A DNA stretch of 64,000 bases from Paludisphaera mucosa (GCF_029589435.1 NZ_JARRAG010000002.1:4774001-4838000); one strand, 5' to 3'; counted from the stretch's first letter, positions 34,686 to 43,907 are shown. The notes: a model not told the origin generated them from the letters alone. Numbers and translations: made by a program.

Positions 34686-36875
34686 TCAGTCGAGGATCTC
34701 GACCGCGAAGTCTCCGTCGCGACGAAGGACGTCGACGCTCACGGCGTCGCCCCGGCGTGCGATGCGGAGGTCCGCGGCACCCCCGGCGACGTGAAGGTTC
34801 GTGATCCGCAGCTCGGGAAGGACCGAGGGCAGGCGCGGTCGCTGGAAACGGATCTTCCGCTCCGCCGCGTCGACGGTCAGGCCCAGGCACGCCTGCAGAA
34901 GGAGATAGACGGACCCCGCCGCCCAGGCCTGCGGGGCGCAGGCGACCGGATAGGGGACCGGCCCCTCTCCCGGGACGCGGCCGAAGCCGCAGAACAGCTC
35001 CGGCATCCGGCTCAGGTCCAGGTACGTCCCGGCCGCGAAGAGCCCGGACAGGATCGCGGAGGCCAGGTCCTTGCGACCGTATCGCGCGGCGCCGAAGGCG
35101 ATGAGGGCGTTGTCGTGGGGCCAGACCGCCCCGTTGTGATAGGACATCGGGTTGTAGCGGGACTCGCTCGTCGCCAGAGTCCGGACCCCCCAGCCGGAGA
35201 AGAAGTCGGCGGAGGCCAGCCCGCGCTCGACCCGGGCCGCCCGCTCGGGCGAGGCGATACCGCCGAACAGGCACTGGCCGGCGTTGGACGACCGCACGCG
35301 GCAGGGCCGCTTGTCGCCGTCGAGCGCCAGGGCGTACGTCCCCATCTCTTCGCACCAGAAGGCCGCCTCGAACCGCTCGCGGAGTCGATCGGCCCGGCCC
35401 TCGAACGCGGCCGCCCGCCCCTCGCGGCCCAGGGCCCTCGCCAGGACGGCGCCGGCGCGGAGGGCGGCGTAGACGTAGGCCTGGACCTCGCACACGGCGA
35501 TCGGCCCCCGCGCCGGGGATCCGTCGGCGTGGAAGACGGCGTCGTCCGAATCCTTCCAGCCCTGGTGGATCAGGCCGTCCGCGGCCCGGCGCTCGTATTC
35601 GACGAAGCCGTCCCCGTCGCGGTCGCCGAAGGCGTCGATCCAGGCGAGCGCGGCCTCGACGTTGGGCCAGATCGAGCCGACGAAGGCCCGGTCGGCGGTC
35701 CGCTCGCAATAGGAGCCCGCCAGGACCACGAAGAGCGGTGTGGCGTCGACGCTCCCGTAGTAGCGGCCGAAGGGCATCTCGCCGAGCGCGGCCATCTCGC
35801 CGTCGCGAGCCTCGTGGAGGATCTTGCCGGGCTCGGCGTCCTGCGACGGGATCGACTCGGTCGCCTGAGTGGCTGCCAGGTGGCGGAGGACCCCGCGGGC
35901 CAACTCGGGCCGGAGCCACAGGCATTCGAGGGCCGTGACGAGCCCGTCGCGGCCGAACGGGGCGTTGAACCAGGGGACGCCCGCGTAGGGGTACGACCCG
36001 GTCGGCAGGTCGGTGGTCAGCATGTGGAGGTCGGCCTCGGAGCGCCGGAACCAGGCGTCCACGCGGCCGTCGGGCGAGGCGATCCGGCAGGAGGCGGATC
36101 CGTACCGGCGGATCGAACCGACGACCTCGGCCTCCGCCTCGTCGAACGCCTGCGGCTCGGGGGCGTCGTCGCCCCGACGGCAGGCGACCGCCACGTCGAT
36201 CGACGCGCCCTCTCGGGGGCCGAGGGCGAGCCGGAACCGGCCCCCGTCGACGTCCGCCTCCGCCGGGGCCGGCGAGAAGCGGATCACGGTCCGTCGCCGC
36301 ACCCCGTCGAGGCCGAGGTAGCCCAGCTCCAGCCGGCCCGGAGACGCCTCCGGGGCCGAGTCGCGGCCCCGGGCCGATCGCGTCATCCCGCGGACCTCGT
36401 AGATGTCCGCGAAGTCGGCCCGCAGGCGGAGGCGGATCGAGGCCTCCACGGGGCGCATCCCGTGGTTCGTCGCCCGCAGACGCCAGTGGAGCACGCCGCG
36501 CCAGAGGAGGGCCTGGACGGCGAGGTGCAGCGTCCCGAGCGGCAGGTCGATCCGCCCGTCGCGGATCCGGTCCGGGTTCGTGAGGGCGACCGACAGCTGG
36601 TCGTTCTCGTCCCGGACGGTGGACCCGAGGAAGAACGGCGGCCGGTCGTCGAGCTCGAGGGACAGGTGGGAGAGGTGCCTCGTCCCGTCGTGATAGACTC
36701 CCTGCTCGCCCAGGCCGCCGGGCAGCATCCGCCCCAGGTGGTCGAACACCGCGAACGTGTCGCCGTGCTTCAATACGCGGGTCCGGTCGTCGGCGAGGCT
36801 CGCCGCGGCCAGGACGTGATGCGGGTCGCCCTCGGGCGCCGCGCCCGGCGACCGCCGGGCCTCCGGATCGCTCAT
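34686..36875 (-). CDS. Amylo-alpha-1,6-glucosidase-like (glycogen debranching) protein
   Basis: The 729-residue protein has an N-terminal beta-sandwich (about 35-240) with VLKHGDTFAVFDHLGRM, QGVYHDGTRHLSHLSLELDDRPP and FFLGST, typical of GDE N-terminal bis domains. Its C-terminal (alpha/alpha)6 barrel (about 300-700) has YPYAGVPWFNAPFGRDGLVTA, SIPSQDAEPGKILHE, GSVDATPLFVVLAG, GDRDGDGFVEY and VWPHDNALIAFG. The Asp in FGRDG and Glu/Asp around LIHQGWKDSDD are likely catalytic. Members hydrolyse alpha-linked glucan or related glycans; the substrate here is inferred. The start at 36875 overlaps the stop of the GT4 gene (ATGA), so both are co-translated. Confidence 0.88.
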   Translation of the reverse strand: MSDPEARRSPGAAPEGDPHHVLAAASLADDRTRVLKHGDTFAVFDHLGRMLPGGLGEQGVYHDGTRHLSHLSLELDDRPPFFLGSTVRDENDQLSVALTNPDRIRDGRIDLPLGTLHLAVQALLWRGVLHWRLRATNHGMRPVEASIRLRLRADFADIYEVRGMTRSARGRDSAPEASPGRLELGYLGLDGVRRRTVIRFSPAPAEADVDGGRFRLALGPREGASIDVAVACRRGDDAPEPQAFDEAEAEVVGSIRRYGSASCRIASPDGRVDAWFRRSEADLHMLTTDLPTGSYPYAGVPWFNAPFGRDGLVTALECLWLRPELARGVLRHLAATQATESIPSQDAEPGKILHEARDGEMAALGEMPFGRYYGSVDATPLFVVLAGSYCERTADRAFVGSIWPNVEAALAWIDAFGDRDGDGFVEYERRAADGLIHQGWKDSDDAVFHADGSPARGPIAVCEVQAYVYAALRAGAVLARALGREGRAAAFEGRADRLRERFEAAFWCEEMGTYALALDGDKRPCRVRSSNAGQCLFGGIASPERAARVERGLASADFFSGWGVRTLATSESRYNPMSYHNGAVWPHDNALIAFGAARYGRKDLASAILSGLFAAGTYLDLSRMPELFCGFGRVPGEGPVPYPVACAPQAWAAGSVYLLLQACLGLTVDAAERKIRFQRPRLPSVLPELRITNLHVAGGAADLRIARRGDAVSVDVLRRDGDFAVEILD

Positions 36876-37960
36876 CGAGCTCCTCCCTTTCGCGCGAGCA
36901 GGACTTCGCCGGGGAGGCCGCTCGGCCCGGCCCACGACTCGATCAGCCCGCGGTAGACGTCGACGTAGTCGCGGGCCATCCGGGCCGCGGTGAAGCGTTC
37001 TTCGAAGTCGCGTCGGCAGGCCCGCCGGTCCAGGCCGCCGACCTTGCCGACGGCCGCCGCCGCGCCTTCGAGGTCGTCCACGAGGAAGCCGGTCACTCCG
37101 TCGCGCATCACCTCGGGGGTCGAGCCTCGGCGGTAGGCGACGACCGGCGTGCCGCACGCCATCGCTTCGATCATCACCAGCCCGAACGGCTCCTCCCAGC
37201 GGATCGGGAACAGCAGCGCGAGCGCCTCGCCGAGGAAGGCGTCCTTCGCCGCCCCGCCGACCTCGCCGACCAGCTCGACCCAGGGGCAGCGCCGGAGCAG
37301 CGGCAGGATCTCGCGTTCGTAGTACGGCCGCTCCTCCGGATAGATCTTGGCGGCCACCCGCAGCGGAAGGCCGGCCCGCTGGGCGATGTCGACCGCGTCG
37401 TCCAGGCCCTTCTCCGGGGAGATCCGGCCCAGGAAGGCGAGGTACGCCCCCGGCCGCTCGCGGAAGGTGTGGACGTCGGGCGGCAGGCCGTGATGGACGG
37501 TCGCGCGCCAGGCGGCCTGCGGCAGCGGCCGGCGCTGGTCCTCCGAGATCGAGGCGAGCGGGACGTCGGGGAAGGCGTCGAGGAAAGCCCGGTGGTCGGC
37601 CGGTCGGAGTCGGCCGTGGGGGGTCGTCAGGGTGGGGCAGGGGAGCCGCCCGACGACCGGGAAGTGGACGTAGTCGAGGTGGAAGTGGACGACGTCGAAC
37701 CGGCCGGCCTCCCTCTCCACCATCTCGACGAGCCGGACGTGGTGCGGCAGCGTCTCGCGGACGTCCGGATCCCGCCAGAGGGCCCGCGGGCAGCCCGGGA
37801 CGAGCCGGGCGGAGGTCTCGGAGTCGCCGCTGGCGAACAGCGTGACCTCGTGGCCCATCCCGACCAGTTCCTCGGTCAGGTGGTGGACGACCCGTTCCGT
37901 CCCCCCGTACAGCCGCGGGGGGATGCTCTCGTAGAGCGGGGCGATCTGGGCGATGCGCAT
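36872..37960 (-). CDS. GT4-family glycosyltransferase
   Basis: The 362-residue GT-B fold protein has the N-terminal Rossmann start MRIAQIAPLYESIPPRLYGGTERVV, typical of mannosyl/glucosyl GT4 enzymes. The linker has YLAFLGRISPEKGLDDAVDIA. The nucleotide-sugar region WEEPFGLVMIEAMACGTPVVAY (about residues 255-276) carries the family EX7E motif. It transfers a sugar from a nucleotide-sugar donor. It sits 22 bp after the GT-A gene and overlaps the debranching-like gene, so the three probably build or remodel one glycan. Confidence 0.93.
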   Translation of the reverse strand: MRIAQIAPLYESIPPRLYGGTERVVHHLTEELVGMGHEVTLFASGDSETSARLVPGCPRALWRDPDVRETLPHHVRLVEMVEREAGRFDVVHFHLDYVHFPVVGRLPCPTLTTPHGRLRPADHRAFLDAFPDVPLASISEDQRRPLPQAAWRATVHHGLPPDVHTFRERPGAYLAFLGRISPEKGLDDAVDIAQRAGLPLRVAAKIYPEERPYYEREILPLLRRCPWVELVGEVGGAAKDAFLGEALALLFPIRWEEPFGLVMIEAMACGTPVVAYRRGSTPEVMRDGVTGFLVDDLEGAAAAVGKVGGLDRRACRRDFEERFTAARMARDYVDVYRGLIESWAGPSGLPGEVLLARKGGAR

Positions 37961-37982
37961 GGCGGTTCTCCCCGGCCCGGCG

Positions 37983-39407
37983 TCAGCCGGCCCTCCGATT
38001 GGCCACGCGGACGCGGGGCAGCCCGCGCCGGGACTTCTCGAAATAGCCGATCTCGACGAGGGTCGGCCAGAGCTCGATCGAGCCCTTGATCGTGGTCACC
38101 ACGTCGTCGACGATCCGCAGCAGGTTCTGGTGGAAGAAGTCGGGCTCGAAGCCGTAGAAGCCCTTCTGGAGGTTCGCGGCGAAGACGTGCAGGGCCTCCC
38201 TTCGCTCGGGTCGCGACGCCCGCTCCGAAGCCTCCAGGGCGCGCAGGTACATCGACCGCACCTTGTCGAGGATGGCCGCGGCGTCCTCGGCCGAGACCTC
38301 GCCCTCGTAGTCGAAGGCGATCCCCAGGTCGTCGACCCGGCTGACCGAGTCCTTGATCTTCCGCTTGAGCAGGTTCGACACCTCCTCGTTGAAGATCTCG
38401 GCGGCGACGGGGTTCCGCATGTAGTTGGACCGCGTGTGGTTCTGCGCGGCGTCGACGTGGGCCGAGGCGAAGCCGTCCTGCTGGATCCAGAGGCGATAGA
38501 TGTAGTCCTCGAACCGCAGGCGGGTCGGGAAGAAAGGGGGGAGGCCGAAGGTGTTGTCGTACCCCGCGACCCCGCAGTCCATGCGCCAGTTCTTGTTCGT
38601 GACCGCGGGGCGGAAGTTGACCAGGACGTACAGCTCGTTGAGGTCGTCCGGGTCGACCTGGTGCTCGTCCTCGAGGAAGAGGTCGGCGAAGTCCATGGCG
38701 TCGATGTCGTTGGTGCCGGATCGGAACGTCTGGGCCATCTTCACGACGGCGTCGGGCGCCACGCGGCCGCGCCCCAGGATCAGCGAGTTCTCCCGGGCCA
38801 GGCCCTTCGTCGCGTTCGTCTCCAGGTCCATGGCGGTGTCGACCAGGACGTCGCCCATGTCGTAGTTGTCCGGCACGTCCGCGGCCTTCTTGCCGAGGAC
38901 GTCGAGGAACGCGCCGACGACGTCGAACGACTTGCGGGTGTAGCCGTCCAGGCCGCTGCGGTGCAGCCGGCCCCGGCTCACCTCGCCGTCGTCGAGCGAC
39001 TCGGGGCTGTGTTCCATCAGGGCGTAGGGCCGCATGTCGTCGTCGGACGAGATCATCAGCCCGCCGAGAGTGTGCATCAGCGTGAAGTTCCGATTCCCGC
39101 CGTAGCTGGGGCGGAACAGGTTCTTGACCAGGCCGTCCAGGCGCTTGTCGCGCAGCCGTCGGCTGAGGTGGGCGACGAGCTGCTCCTTCTCGCGCGGCCC
39201 GACGTAGTACAGCTCGTTGTGGGTGCTGGTCTGTTCGAGCGAGGAATAATATTTCTCCTGGGCGGCCGGGCTGGAATCGTCGCACACGATCAGGCTCAGC
39301 GAATGGCCGTTGCGCCAGAAATGTTCGTCGTAGAGCTCGACCGTCTCCCCGACGTCCCTGAGGCGGTACGTGGGGATGACGAAATAAAGGTCGTCGGCTT
39401 GCATCAT
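37983..39407 (-). CDS. Glycosyltransferase-like protein (GT-A fold, GT2-like)
   Basis: The 474-residue protein has an N-terminal GT-A-like core: YFVIPTYRLRDVGETVELYDEHF, LIVCDDSSPA, and SSDDDMRPYAL with the acidic triad Asp122-124 in the place of the DXD metal motif. The central region (about 150-330) has GGNRNFTLMH and MDCGVAGYDNTFGLPPFFPTRLRFEDYIYRLWI, which resembles the acceptor side of GT2-type enzymes. The C-terminal 140 residues are mainly helical. The product is unknown. It lies between the KdpD-like gene (125 bp upstream) and the GT4 gene (22 bp downstream). Function as a transferase is likely but not certain. Confidence 0.75.
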   Translation of the reverse strand: MMQADDLYFVIPTYRLRDVGETVELYDEHFWRNGHSLSLIVCDDSSPAAQEKYYSSLEQTSTHNELYYVGPREKEQLVAHLSRRLRDKRLDGLVKNLFRPSYGGNRNFTLMHTLGGLMISSDDDMRPYALMEHSPESLDDGEVSRGRLHRSGLDGYTRKSFDVVGAFLDVLGKKAADVPDNYDMGDVLVDTAMDLETNATKGLARENSLILGRGRVAPDAVVKMAQTFRSGTNDIDAMDFADLFLEDEHQVDPDDLNELYVLVNFRPAVTNKNWRMDCGVAGYDNTFGLPPFFPTRLRFEDYIYRLWIQQDGFASAHVDAAQNHTRSNYMRNPVAAEIFNEEVSNLLKRKIKDSVSRVDDLGIAFDYEGEVSAEDAAAILDKVRSMYLRALEASERASRPERREALHVFAANLQKGFYGFEPDFFHQNLLRIVDDVVTTIKGSIELWPTLVEIGYFEKSRRGLPRVRVANRRAG

Positions 39408-39532
39408 CTCTCCCGAACGCGTCCCGAACGTACGAGCCCCGACGACGGGCGGACGCGGCGCCCCGTCGGGTCGATCGGCCGGCGATCACGAATCGCGGCC
39501 GCGAGCTGCTCATATGCCGCGAGGGCGCGTGG

Positions 39533-40672
39533 CTAGACGTCGACGATCATCACGTCGACCCCCTCCGACCGCCGCAGCAGGCGATCCGCGATCGAGCCGG
39601 CCAGCACGCGGCGACGCCAGGGCTGGCGGCTCTTGCCCATCACGATCACGCGGATGCGGTATTCCCGGACGAAGGCCAGGATCGTGCAGACGACCTCCGG
39701 GCCCCTGAACGTCATCGGGACGCCGCCGAGCTGCCGCGCCAGGTCGAGGTTCGTGCGGATCTCCGCCCGGGCGGCCTCGTCGACGCGCGACAGCTCCTCG
39801 GCCGGGGTCTCGATGTAGACGGCGTACCACGGGGCGTTCAGCCGATCGGCCAGCCGGGATGCCTTGCGGAGCAGGGCGGGGGCATCGGGGCTGCGGCTCG
39901 ACAGGCCCACCATCACCCGTTCGGCGGCCGTCGCCGGCGCCCGGTCGGCCTCGGCCCGACGAGCCCGACGGTCGATCAGGTGGGCCGTCTCGGACAGCGT
40001 GAGTTCGCGCAGCCGCGTCAGGTTCCCCGGCGTGAAGAAGTTCTGCATCGCCCGCTCGGCACGCTCCGGCGGGTAGATCTTGCCCGCCCTCATCCGCTCC
40101 AGGAGGTCCTCCGTGGAGACGTCCACGTTGACGACCTGGTCGGCCTCGCCGAGGATCGAGTCGGGCAGCCGCTCCTTGACCTTCGCCCCGGTGATCCGCT
40201 CGACCTGGTCGTAGAGGCTCTCCAGGTGCTGGATGTTGACCGTGGTGATCACGTGGACGCCGGCGCGGAGCAGCTCCTGGACGTCCTCGTACCTCTTGGG
40301 GCGACGGCTTCCCGGCGCGTTGGTGTGGGCCAATTCGTCGACCAGGCAGACGGCCGGGCGGCGGGCCAGGATCGCGTCGACGTCCATCTCCCGGAGCGTC
40401 ACGCCCCGGTAGTCGATCCGCCGAGGCGGGACGACCTCCAGGTCGCCGACCTGCTCGACGGTCTCCGCGCGGCCGTAAGCCTCGACGATGCCGATCGCGA
40501 CGTCGACGCCCTGTTTCTTGAGCCTCCGGCCCTCGCCGAGCATCGCGTAGGTCTTGCCCACGCCCGCGCTGGAGCCGAGGTAGACCTTCAGCCGGCCCCG
40601 CTCCTGGCGGCGGATGAGATTCAGGAACGTGTCGGGAGCGGGCCGGATCGCGTCGATCGTAGGCATGGGCAT
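39533..40672 (-). CDS. KdpD-sensor domain protein fused to universal stress domain, no kinase
   Basis: The 379-residue protein is the N-terminal part of KdpD without transmembrane, GAF or histidine kinase domains. Residues 5-225 form the KdpD domain, with a Walker A-like GSSAGVGKTYAML (33-45), DVAIGIVEAYGRAET, VDELAHTNAPGSRRPKRYEDV and TTVNIQHLESL, PDSILGEADQVVNVD. Residues about 250-379 form a UspA-type domain (RVMVGLSS, VYIETPAEEL, RIRVIVMGKSRQPWRRRVLAGSIADRLLRRSEGVDVMIVDV). KdpD normally senses K+ and controls kdpFABC; no kdp genes are here. It may regulate the two-component proteins upstream by binding nucleotide or a second messenger. It is 29 bp downstream of the receiver-TPR gene. Confidence 0.9.
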   Translation of the reverse strand: MPMPTIDAIRPAPDTFLNLIRRQERGRLKVYLGSSAGVGKTYAMLGEGRRLKKQGVDVAIGIVEAYGRAETVEQVGDLEVVPPRRIDYRGVTLREMDVDAILARRPAVCLVDELAHTNAPGSRRPKRYEDVQELLRAGVHVITTVNIQHLESLYDQVERITGAKVKERLPDSILGEADQVVNVDVSTEDLLERMRAGKIYPPERAERAMQNFFTPGNLTRLRELTLSETAHLIDRRARRAEADRAPATAAERVMVGLSSRSPDAPALLRKASRLADRLNAPWYAVYIETPAEELSRVDEAARAEIRTNLDLARQLGGVPMTFRGPEVVCTILAFVREYRIRVIVMGKSRQPWRRRVLAGSIADRLLRRSEGVDVMIVDV

Positions 40673-40701
40673 GGGTCCGATCTGAAGGTCGACGGCTCCC
40701 C

Positions 40702-41400
40702 TCACATCACCTTGTCGTCGTAATATTTCATCAGGTGCAGCCGGGCCGGCTCGAACTCGGGGTCGGCCACGACGGCGGCCCGGTAGGCCGAATAGGCGGC
40801 GTGCCGCTCGTCTCGCAATTCGTGCAAGACCCCGATCAGGTAATGCCCCTCGGCGCAATGGGGATCGACGCCGACGGCCTGCCGCAGGGCCGCTTCGGCG
40901 TCGTTGAACGCCCGACGGTTCAGGGCCGCCTTGGCCCGCGTCAACGCGTCGGCCGACGCCTCCGCAGCCGGTTCGACGGCCGGCCCGGGCTCGACCCGGG
41001 GCGCGGGCCCGGCCCGGGCCTCGGCCCTGTCGGCCCGCATGAGGACTTCGGCGACGACCCGACGAAGGGCCTCGGGGGTGACCGGCTTGGGCACGAAATC
41101 GATGGCCCCCAGGCGCATCGCCCGGACGACGTTGGGCGCCTGGTCGTGGGCGCTCACGATCACCACGGGGACGTCCATCCCCGCGTCGCGGAGCCGTCGC
41201 AGGAATTCCATCCCGCCCATGCCGGGCATCTGGAGGTCGAGCAGGACCAGGTCGGCCGGCTGCTCCTTCAGCCAACGCAGGGCGCTCTCGGCGTCCTCGG
41301 CCGTCGACGGGGCGTACTCGTTCGAGACGAGCGCCGTGCGAAAGACGAGCCTGACGTTGGGCTCGTCCTCGACGATCAGGATGCGTCGCGAATCGCTCAT
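40702..41400 (-). CDS. Response regulator receiver fused to TPR region
   Basis: The 232-residue protein has a receiver domain (residues 4-122) with ILIVEDEPN, phosphoacceptor Asp55 in LVLLDLQMPG and Lys105 in DFVPKP. An Ala/Pro-rich linker follows, then two or so tetratricopeptide-like repeats (150-228; LTRAKAALNRRAFNDAEAALRQAV, HYLIGVLHELRDERHAAYSAYRAA). There is no DNA-binding output domain, so the output is probably protein-protein contact. It overlaps the histidine kinase gene (ATGA), which should phosphorylate it, and precedes the KdpD-like gene by 29 bp, which may be its target. Confidence 0.92.
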   Translation of the reverse strand: MSDSRRILIVEDEPNVRLVFRTALVSNEYAPSTAEDAESALRWLKEQPADLVLLDLQMPGMGGMEFLRRLRDAGMDVPVVIVSAHDQAPNVVRAMRLGAIDFVPKPVTPEALRRVVAEVLMRADRAEARAGPAPRVEPGPAVEPAAEASADALTRAKAALNRRAFNDAEAALRQAVGVDPHCAEGHYLIGVLHELRDERHAAYSAYRAAVVADPEFEPARLHLMKYYDDKVM

Positions 41401-43244
41401 CTCGGCCTCCCCTCCTCGTGCGACGCGGCGGGCAGGCGCACCGTAAAGGTGCTGCCTCGGCCCGGTTCGCTGGCGGCCTCGATGTGGCCGCTGTGCGCGG
41501 CGACGATCTCGCGTGCGATGGCCAGGCCCAGGCCGACCCCGCCGCCGACGCGCGAGCCCGGCACCCGGTAGAACCTCTCGAAGATCCTCGGCAGGTGGTC
41601 GGCCGGGATGCCCTCGCCCGTGTCGGTCACGGCGAATTCGACGGAGCCGTCGTCGGCCTCGGCCGCCACGCGGACCGAGCCGCCCCGGCCCGTGTGGTCC
41701 AGCGCGTTGCCGATCAGGTTGTCGAAGACGTGGTCGATCCGCTCGCGATCTACGAGCACCGGGGCGAGCCCGGGCGCGACGCGGCTTTCGAGGGAGATCC
41801 CCGCGTCCCGAGCCTTGGCCTCGTACCGCTCGACGGCCCGGCCCACCAGCTCGTCGGACGTCTCGGGCCGCAGGTCGAGCCGGACGCTCCCCTGTTCGAT
41901 CCGAGCCAGGTCGAGGAGGTCGTTGAGCATCGCCAGCAGGCGGTCCGAATCCTGTCGCGCCGCCAGCAGCAGCTCGACCTGCTTCGGGTAGAGCGGGCCG
42001 ACGGCCTCCTCCAGCAGGAGGTGGACGACCATCTGGATGCTGGTCAGCGGGGTCTTCAACTCGTGGCTGACGGTGGCGACCATGTCGCTCTTGAGCTGAT
42101 CCACGAGGCGGAATCGGGTGACGTCCTGGAGGACCACGGCGGCGCCCAGGGGCCCCAGTTCGCCGCGGATCGCCAGGACGCGCGGCAGGAAGAACCGCTC
42201 CTGCCCGTCGTCGCGGAGGCAGAAGGCGAACTCCAGGCCGGTGGGCAGGTGGTCGGCGCCTCCCTTGAGCACCTCGAAGAGCGGGGCCCGGCACTGCGGC
42301 GGAGGGTTCCAGGGCTGCGGCTCGTCGCCCGCCGGCGGCAGGCCGAGCACCCGGCGCGCGGCCGGGTTGGCCCGCTCGACCTCCCCCGACGGATCGACGA
42401 CCACGACCGGATCCGGGAACGAGTCGATCGTCGCCTGCGCCGTCTTCTGGGCGCGCAGGAGTTTCGAGGTCCCCGCCTCCTGGAACTCGCGGATGCGGCG
42501 GGCCATGCCGTTGAAGGTCTCGGCCAGCTCGCCCGATTCGTCGCGGGACAGGACCGGCACGACCTGTTCGAGGTCGCCTCGGGACATGGCCCGGGCGGCC
42601 TGAGTGACCGCGCGGATCGGGCCTAAAAGCGACCGGGTCAAGAGCAGGGCGACGAGGGTCGCCACCGCCGCCGACCCGCAGAGCAGCACGACCATCCAGC
42701 GGGCCGACGTCGCGGCGGACGCCCGCGCCCGGCGGTCCATCGCTTCCATGTTCGCTTGATTCAGGTCCAGGACGTCATCCGCCTTGTCCTTGATCTGGTC
42801 GAAGACGGGCAGCACCTGGTCGAAATAGAACCCCGTTCGGGTCGCGACGTCGGCCGCGGGCCGATCGTAGAAACGGGCGGTCAGCTCCAGGTAGCGGGCG
42901 AAAAGGTCGGCGAGCCCGTCCGCCAGCTCCCCTTCGCCGGGGAGCGTGACGTTGCCCCGCTCGATCGCCAGGTTCTCCTCGAACGCGGGCCGCGACTGGG
43001 CGAACTGCTCGCGGGACCGTTCCTCCTGCCCGCCGATCGCGAAGAGGAGGGCCGAGTCCATGCGTTCCAGGGACTCCTTCATGCGCTGGGACGCCAGCAC
43101 GCTCCGATAGTTCTCGCGGAGGATGACGTCGATGTCGCCGCCGAGGCGCTGGAACATGACGACCGCCCAGAGCCCCATGCCGAACATGGCGACCAACAAG
43201 GGGGCGATCCCCAGCAGCAGCTTCGATCTGAGCGTCGTGAGCAT
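41397..43244 (-). CDS. Membrane sensor histidine kinase (4HB-HAMP-PAS-HisKA-HATPase)
   Basis: The 615-residue protein has a transmembrane segment at about 10-30, a periplasmic four-helix sensor region and a second membrane segment at about 185-207. HAMP (207-260) and a PAS domain (about 275-385; TIDSFPDPVVVVDPSGEVE) follow. The phosphoacceptor helix is VSHELKTPLTSIQM with His394. The ATPase domain (about 500-610) has the N box NLIGNALDH, G1 VTDTGEGIP and G2 GGGVGLGLAI. It should sense a periplasmic signal and phosphorylate the receiver-TPR protein whose gene it overlaps. The small gene at 43299-43634 lies 54 bp upstream in the same direction. Confidence 0.95.
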   Translation of the reverse strand: MLTTLRSKLLLGIAPLLVAMFGMGLWAVVMFQRLGGDIDVILRENYRSVLASQRMKESLERMDSALLFAIGGQEERSREQFAQSRPAFEENLAIERGNVTLPGEGELADGLADLFARYLELTARFYDRPAADVATRTGFYFDQVLPVFDQIKDKADDVLDLNQANMEAMDRRARASAATSARWMVVLLCGSAAVATLVALLLTRSLLGPIRAVTQAARAMSRGDLEQVVPVLSRDESGELAETFNGMARRIREFQEAGTSKLLRAQKTAQATIDSFPDPVVVVDPSGEVERANPAARRVLGLPPAGDEPQPWNPPPQCRAPLFEVLKGGADHLPTGLEFAFCLRDDGQERFFLPRVLAIRGELGPLGAAVVLQDVTRFRLVDQLKSDMVATVSHELKTPLTSIQMVVHLLLEEAVGPLYPKQVELLLAARQDSDRLLAMLNDLLDLARIEQGSVRLDLRPETSDELVGRAVERYEAKARDAGISLESRVAPGLAPVLVDRERIDHVFDNLIGNALDHTGRGGSVRVAAEADDGSVEFAVTDTGEGIPADHLPRIFERFYRVPGSRVGGGVGLGLAIAREIVAAHSGHIEAASEPGRGSTFTVRLPAASHEEGRPR

Positions 43245-43298
43245 GGTCGTAAGACGTCCGTCGCCGCGGCGGGCCTGGAGTCGAGAGGCAATCTTGAT

Positions 43299-43634
43299 TT
43301 AGAGGCTCGCCGGGAGCGGCGCGCCGATCGGGACCGCCTTCGCCCCGTAGACGGCGGCGACTTCGCCCCCCGGCAGGAAGAAGACTCCCGCCAGGCGTAG
43401 GTAGCCCGCGACGAGGCCCAGGTTGACGTGATGGATCGTCGCCGGCTCGCCGCTGCGGGCGACCTCGAAGAGGCCCGGGAGCACGGGGGGAGCCTCGGCG
43501 AGCTGATCGGGCGGGACCGACTCGACGATCGCGCCGTCCGGGATCCGGGCCGGCCGGCGCCGCTTCATGGCCCTGTAAGGCACGGCGAAGATCGCCGCAT
43601 CGCGATCGGCGCGGAGTTCGTAGATCGTAGACAT
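43299..43634 (-). CDS. Small hypothetical protein behind a sigma-54 promoter
   Basis: The 111-residue protein has a compact N-terminal part (IYELRADRDAAIFAVPYRAMKRR) and a C-terminal hydrophobic region (LGLVAGYLRLAGVFFLPGGEVAAVYGA). No signal peptide or known domain is seen. Start at 43634 (MSTIYEL) was chosen because GGAATGGAAG lies just upstream; starts at 43652 and 43646 are possible and add only 6 or 4 residues. It is the first gene after the sigma-54 promoter at 43741-43755 and may be co-transcribed with the histidine kinase. A signalling or accessory role is an inference from position only. Confidence 0.75.
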   Translation of the reverse strand: MSTIYELRADRDAAIFAVPYRAMKRRRPARIPDGAIVESVPPDQLAEAPPVLPGLFEVARSGEPATIHHVNLGLVAGYLRLAGVFFLPGGEVAAVYGAKAVPIGAPLPASL

Positions 43635-43740
43635 AATAGCTTCCATTCCCATCGATGCCGGGTGATCGCAACACCCTTCGACGCGTCGAGGATCGGCTCC
43701 TCGGGGACGGCCGGGACCCTCACGCCTTGGGCCCATCAAA

Positions 43741-43755
43741 AGCAAGGCTCGTGCC
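43741..43755 (-). promoter_or_regulatory. Sigma-54 (-24/-12) promoter
   Basis: Read on the minus strand, GGCACG-AGCC-TTGCT has the invariant GG and GC exactly 10 nt apart and matches the -24/-12 consensus (TGGCACG-N4-TTGC) at every core base. Transcription should start near 43730, giving a leader of about 95 nt before the gene at 43634. It lies just downstream of the NtrC-type activator gene, whose product would be needed to open it. Confidence 0.75.
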
Positions 43756-43845
43756 GCTGCCCGCATGTGCATCATAAGGCTCGTCTTGGATTCAAGTTGC
43801 GGAAGATTCAGCCCGGCGTTGCACGGGGGGCGCCCGAGGGGCGGC

Positions 43846-43881
43846 CGTGCAAAATGCAAGGCCGCTCGTGCAGATCGCACG
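43846..43881. promoter_or_regulatory. Putative enhancer sites for the NtrC-type activator
   Basis: CGTGC-AGATC-GCACG (43867-43881) is a perfect dyad. CGTGC-AAAAT-GCAAG (43846-43860) is the same dyad with one mismatch. Centres are 21 bp apart (two helical turns) and about 123 and 144 bp upstream of the predicted start at 43730, the usual distance for enhancers of sigma-54 activators. Another GCACG half-site lies at 43821-43825. They sit in the gap just after the activator gene. Confidence 0.55.
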
Positions 43882-43907
43882 GCCCGCCGCCGCGGCGGCC
43901 GATCGGC

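Noticed and set aside
39533-40672. Full KdpD kinase with kdpFABC nearby
   Set aside because: The protein ends after the USP domain, with no membrane, GAF or kinase domains, and no kdp transport genes occur in the window.
43741-43755. Housekeeping promoter for the gene at 43634
   Set aside because: No -35/-10 pair with sensible spacing was seen, whereas the -24/-12 element fits at every core base.
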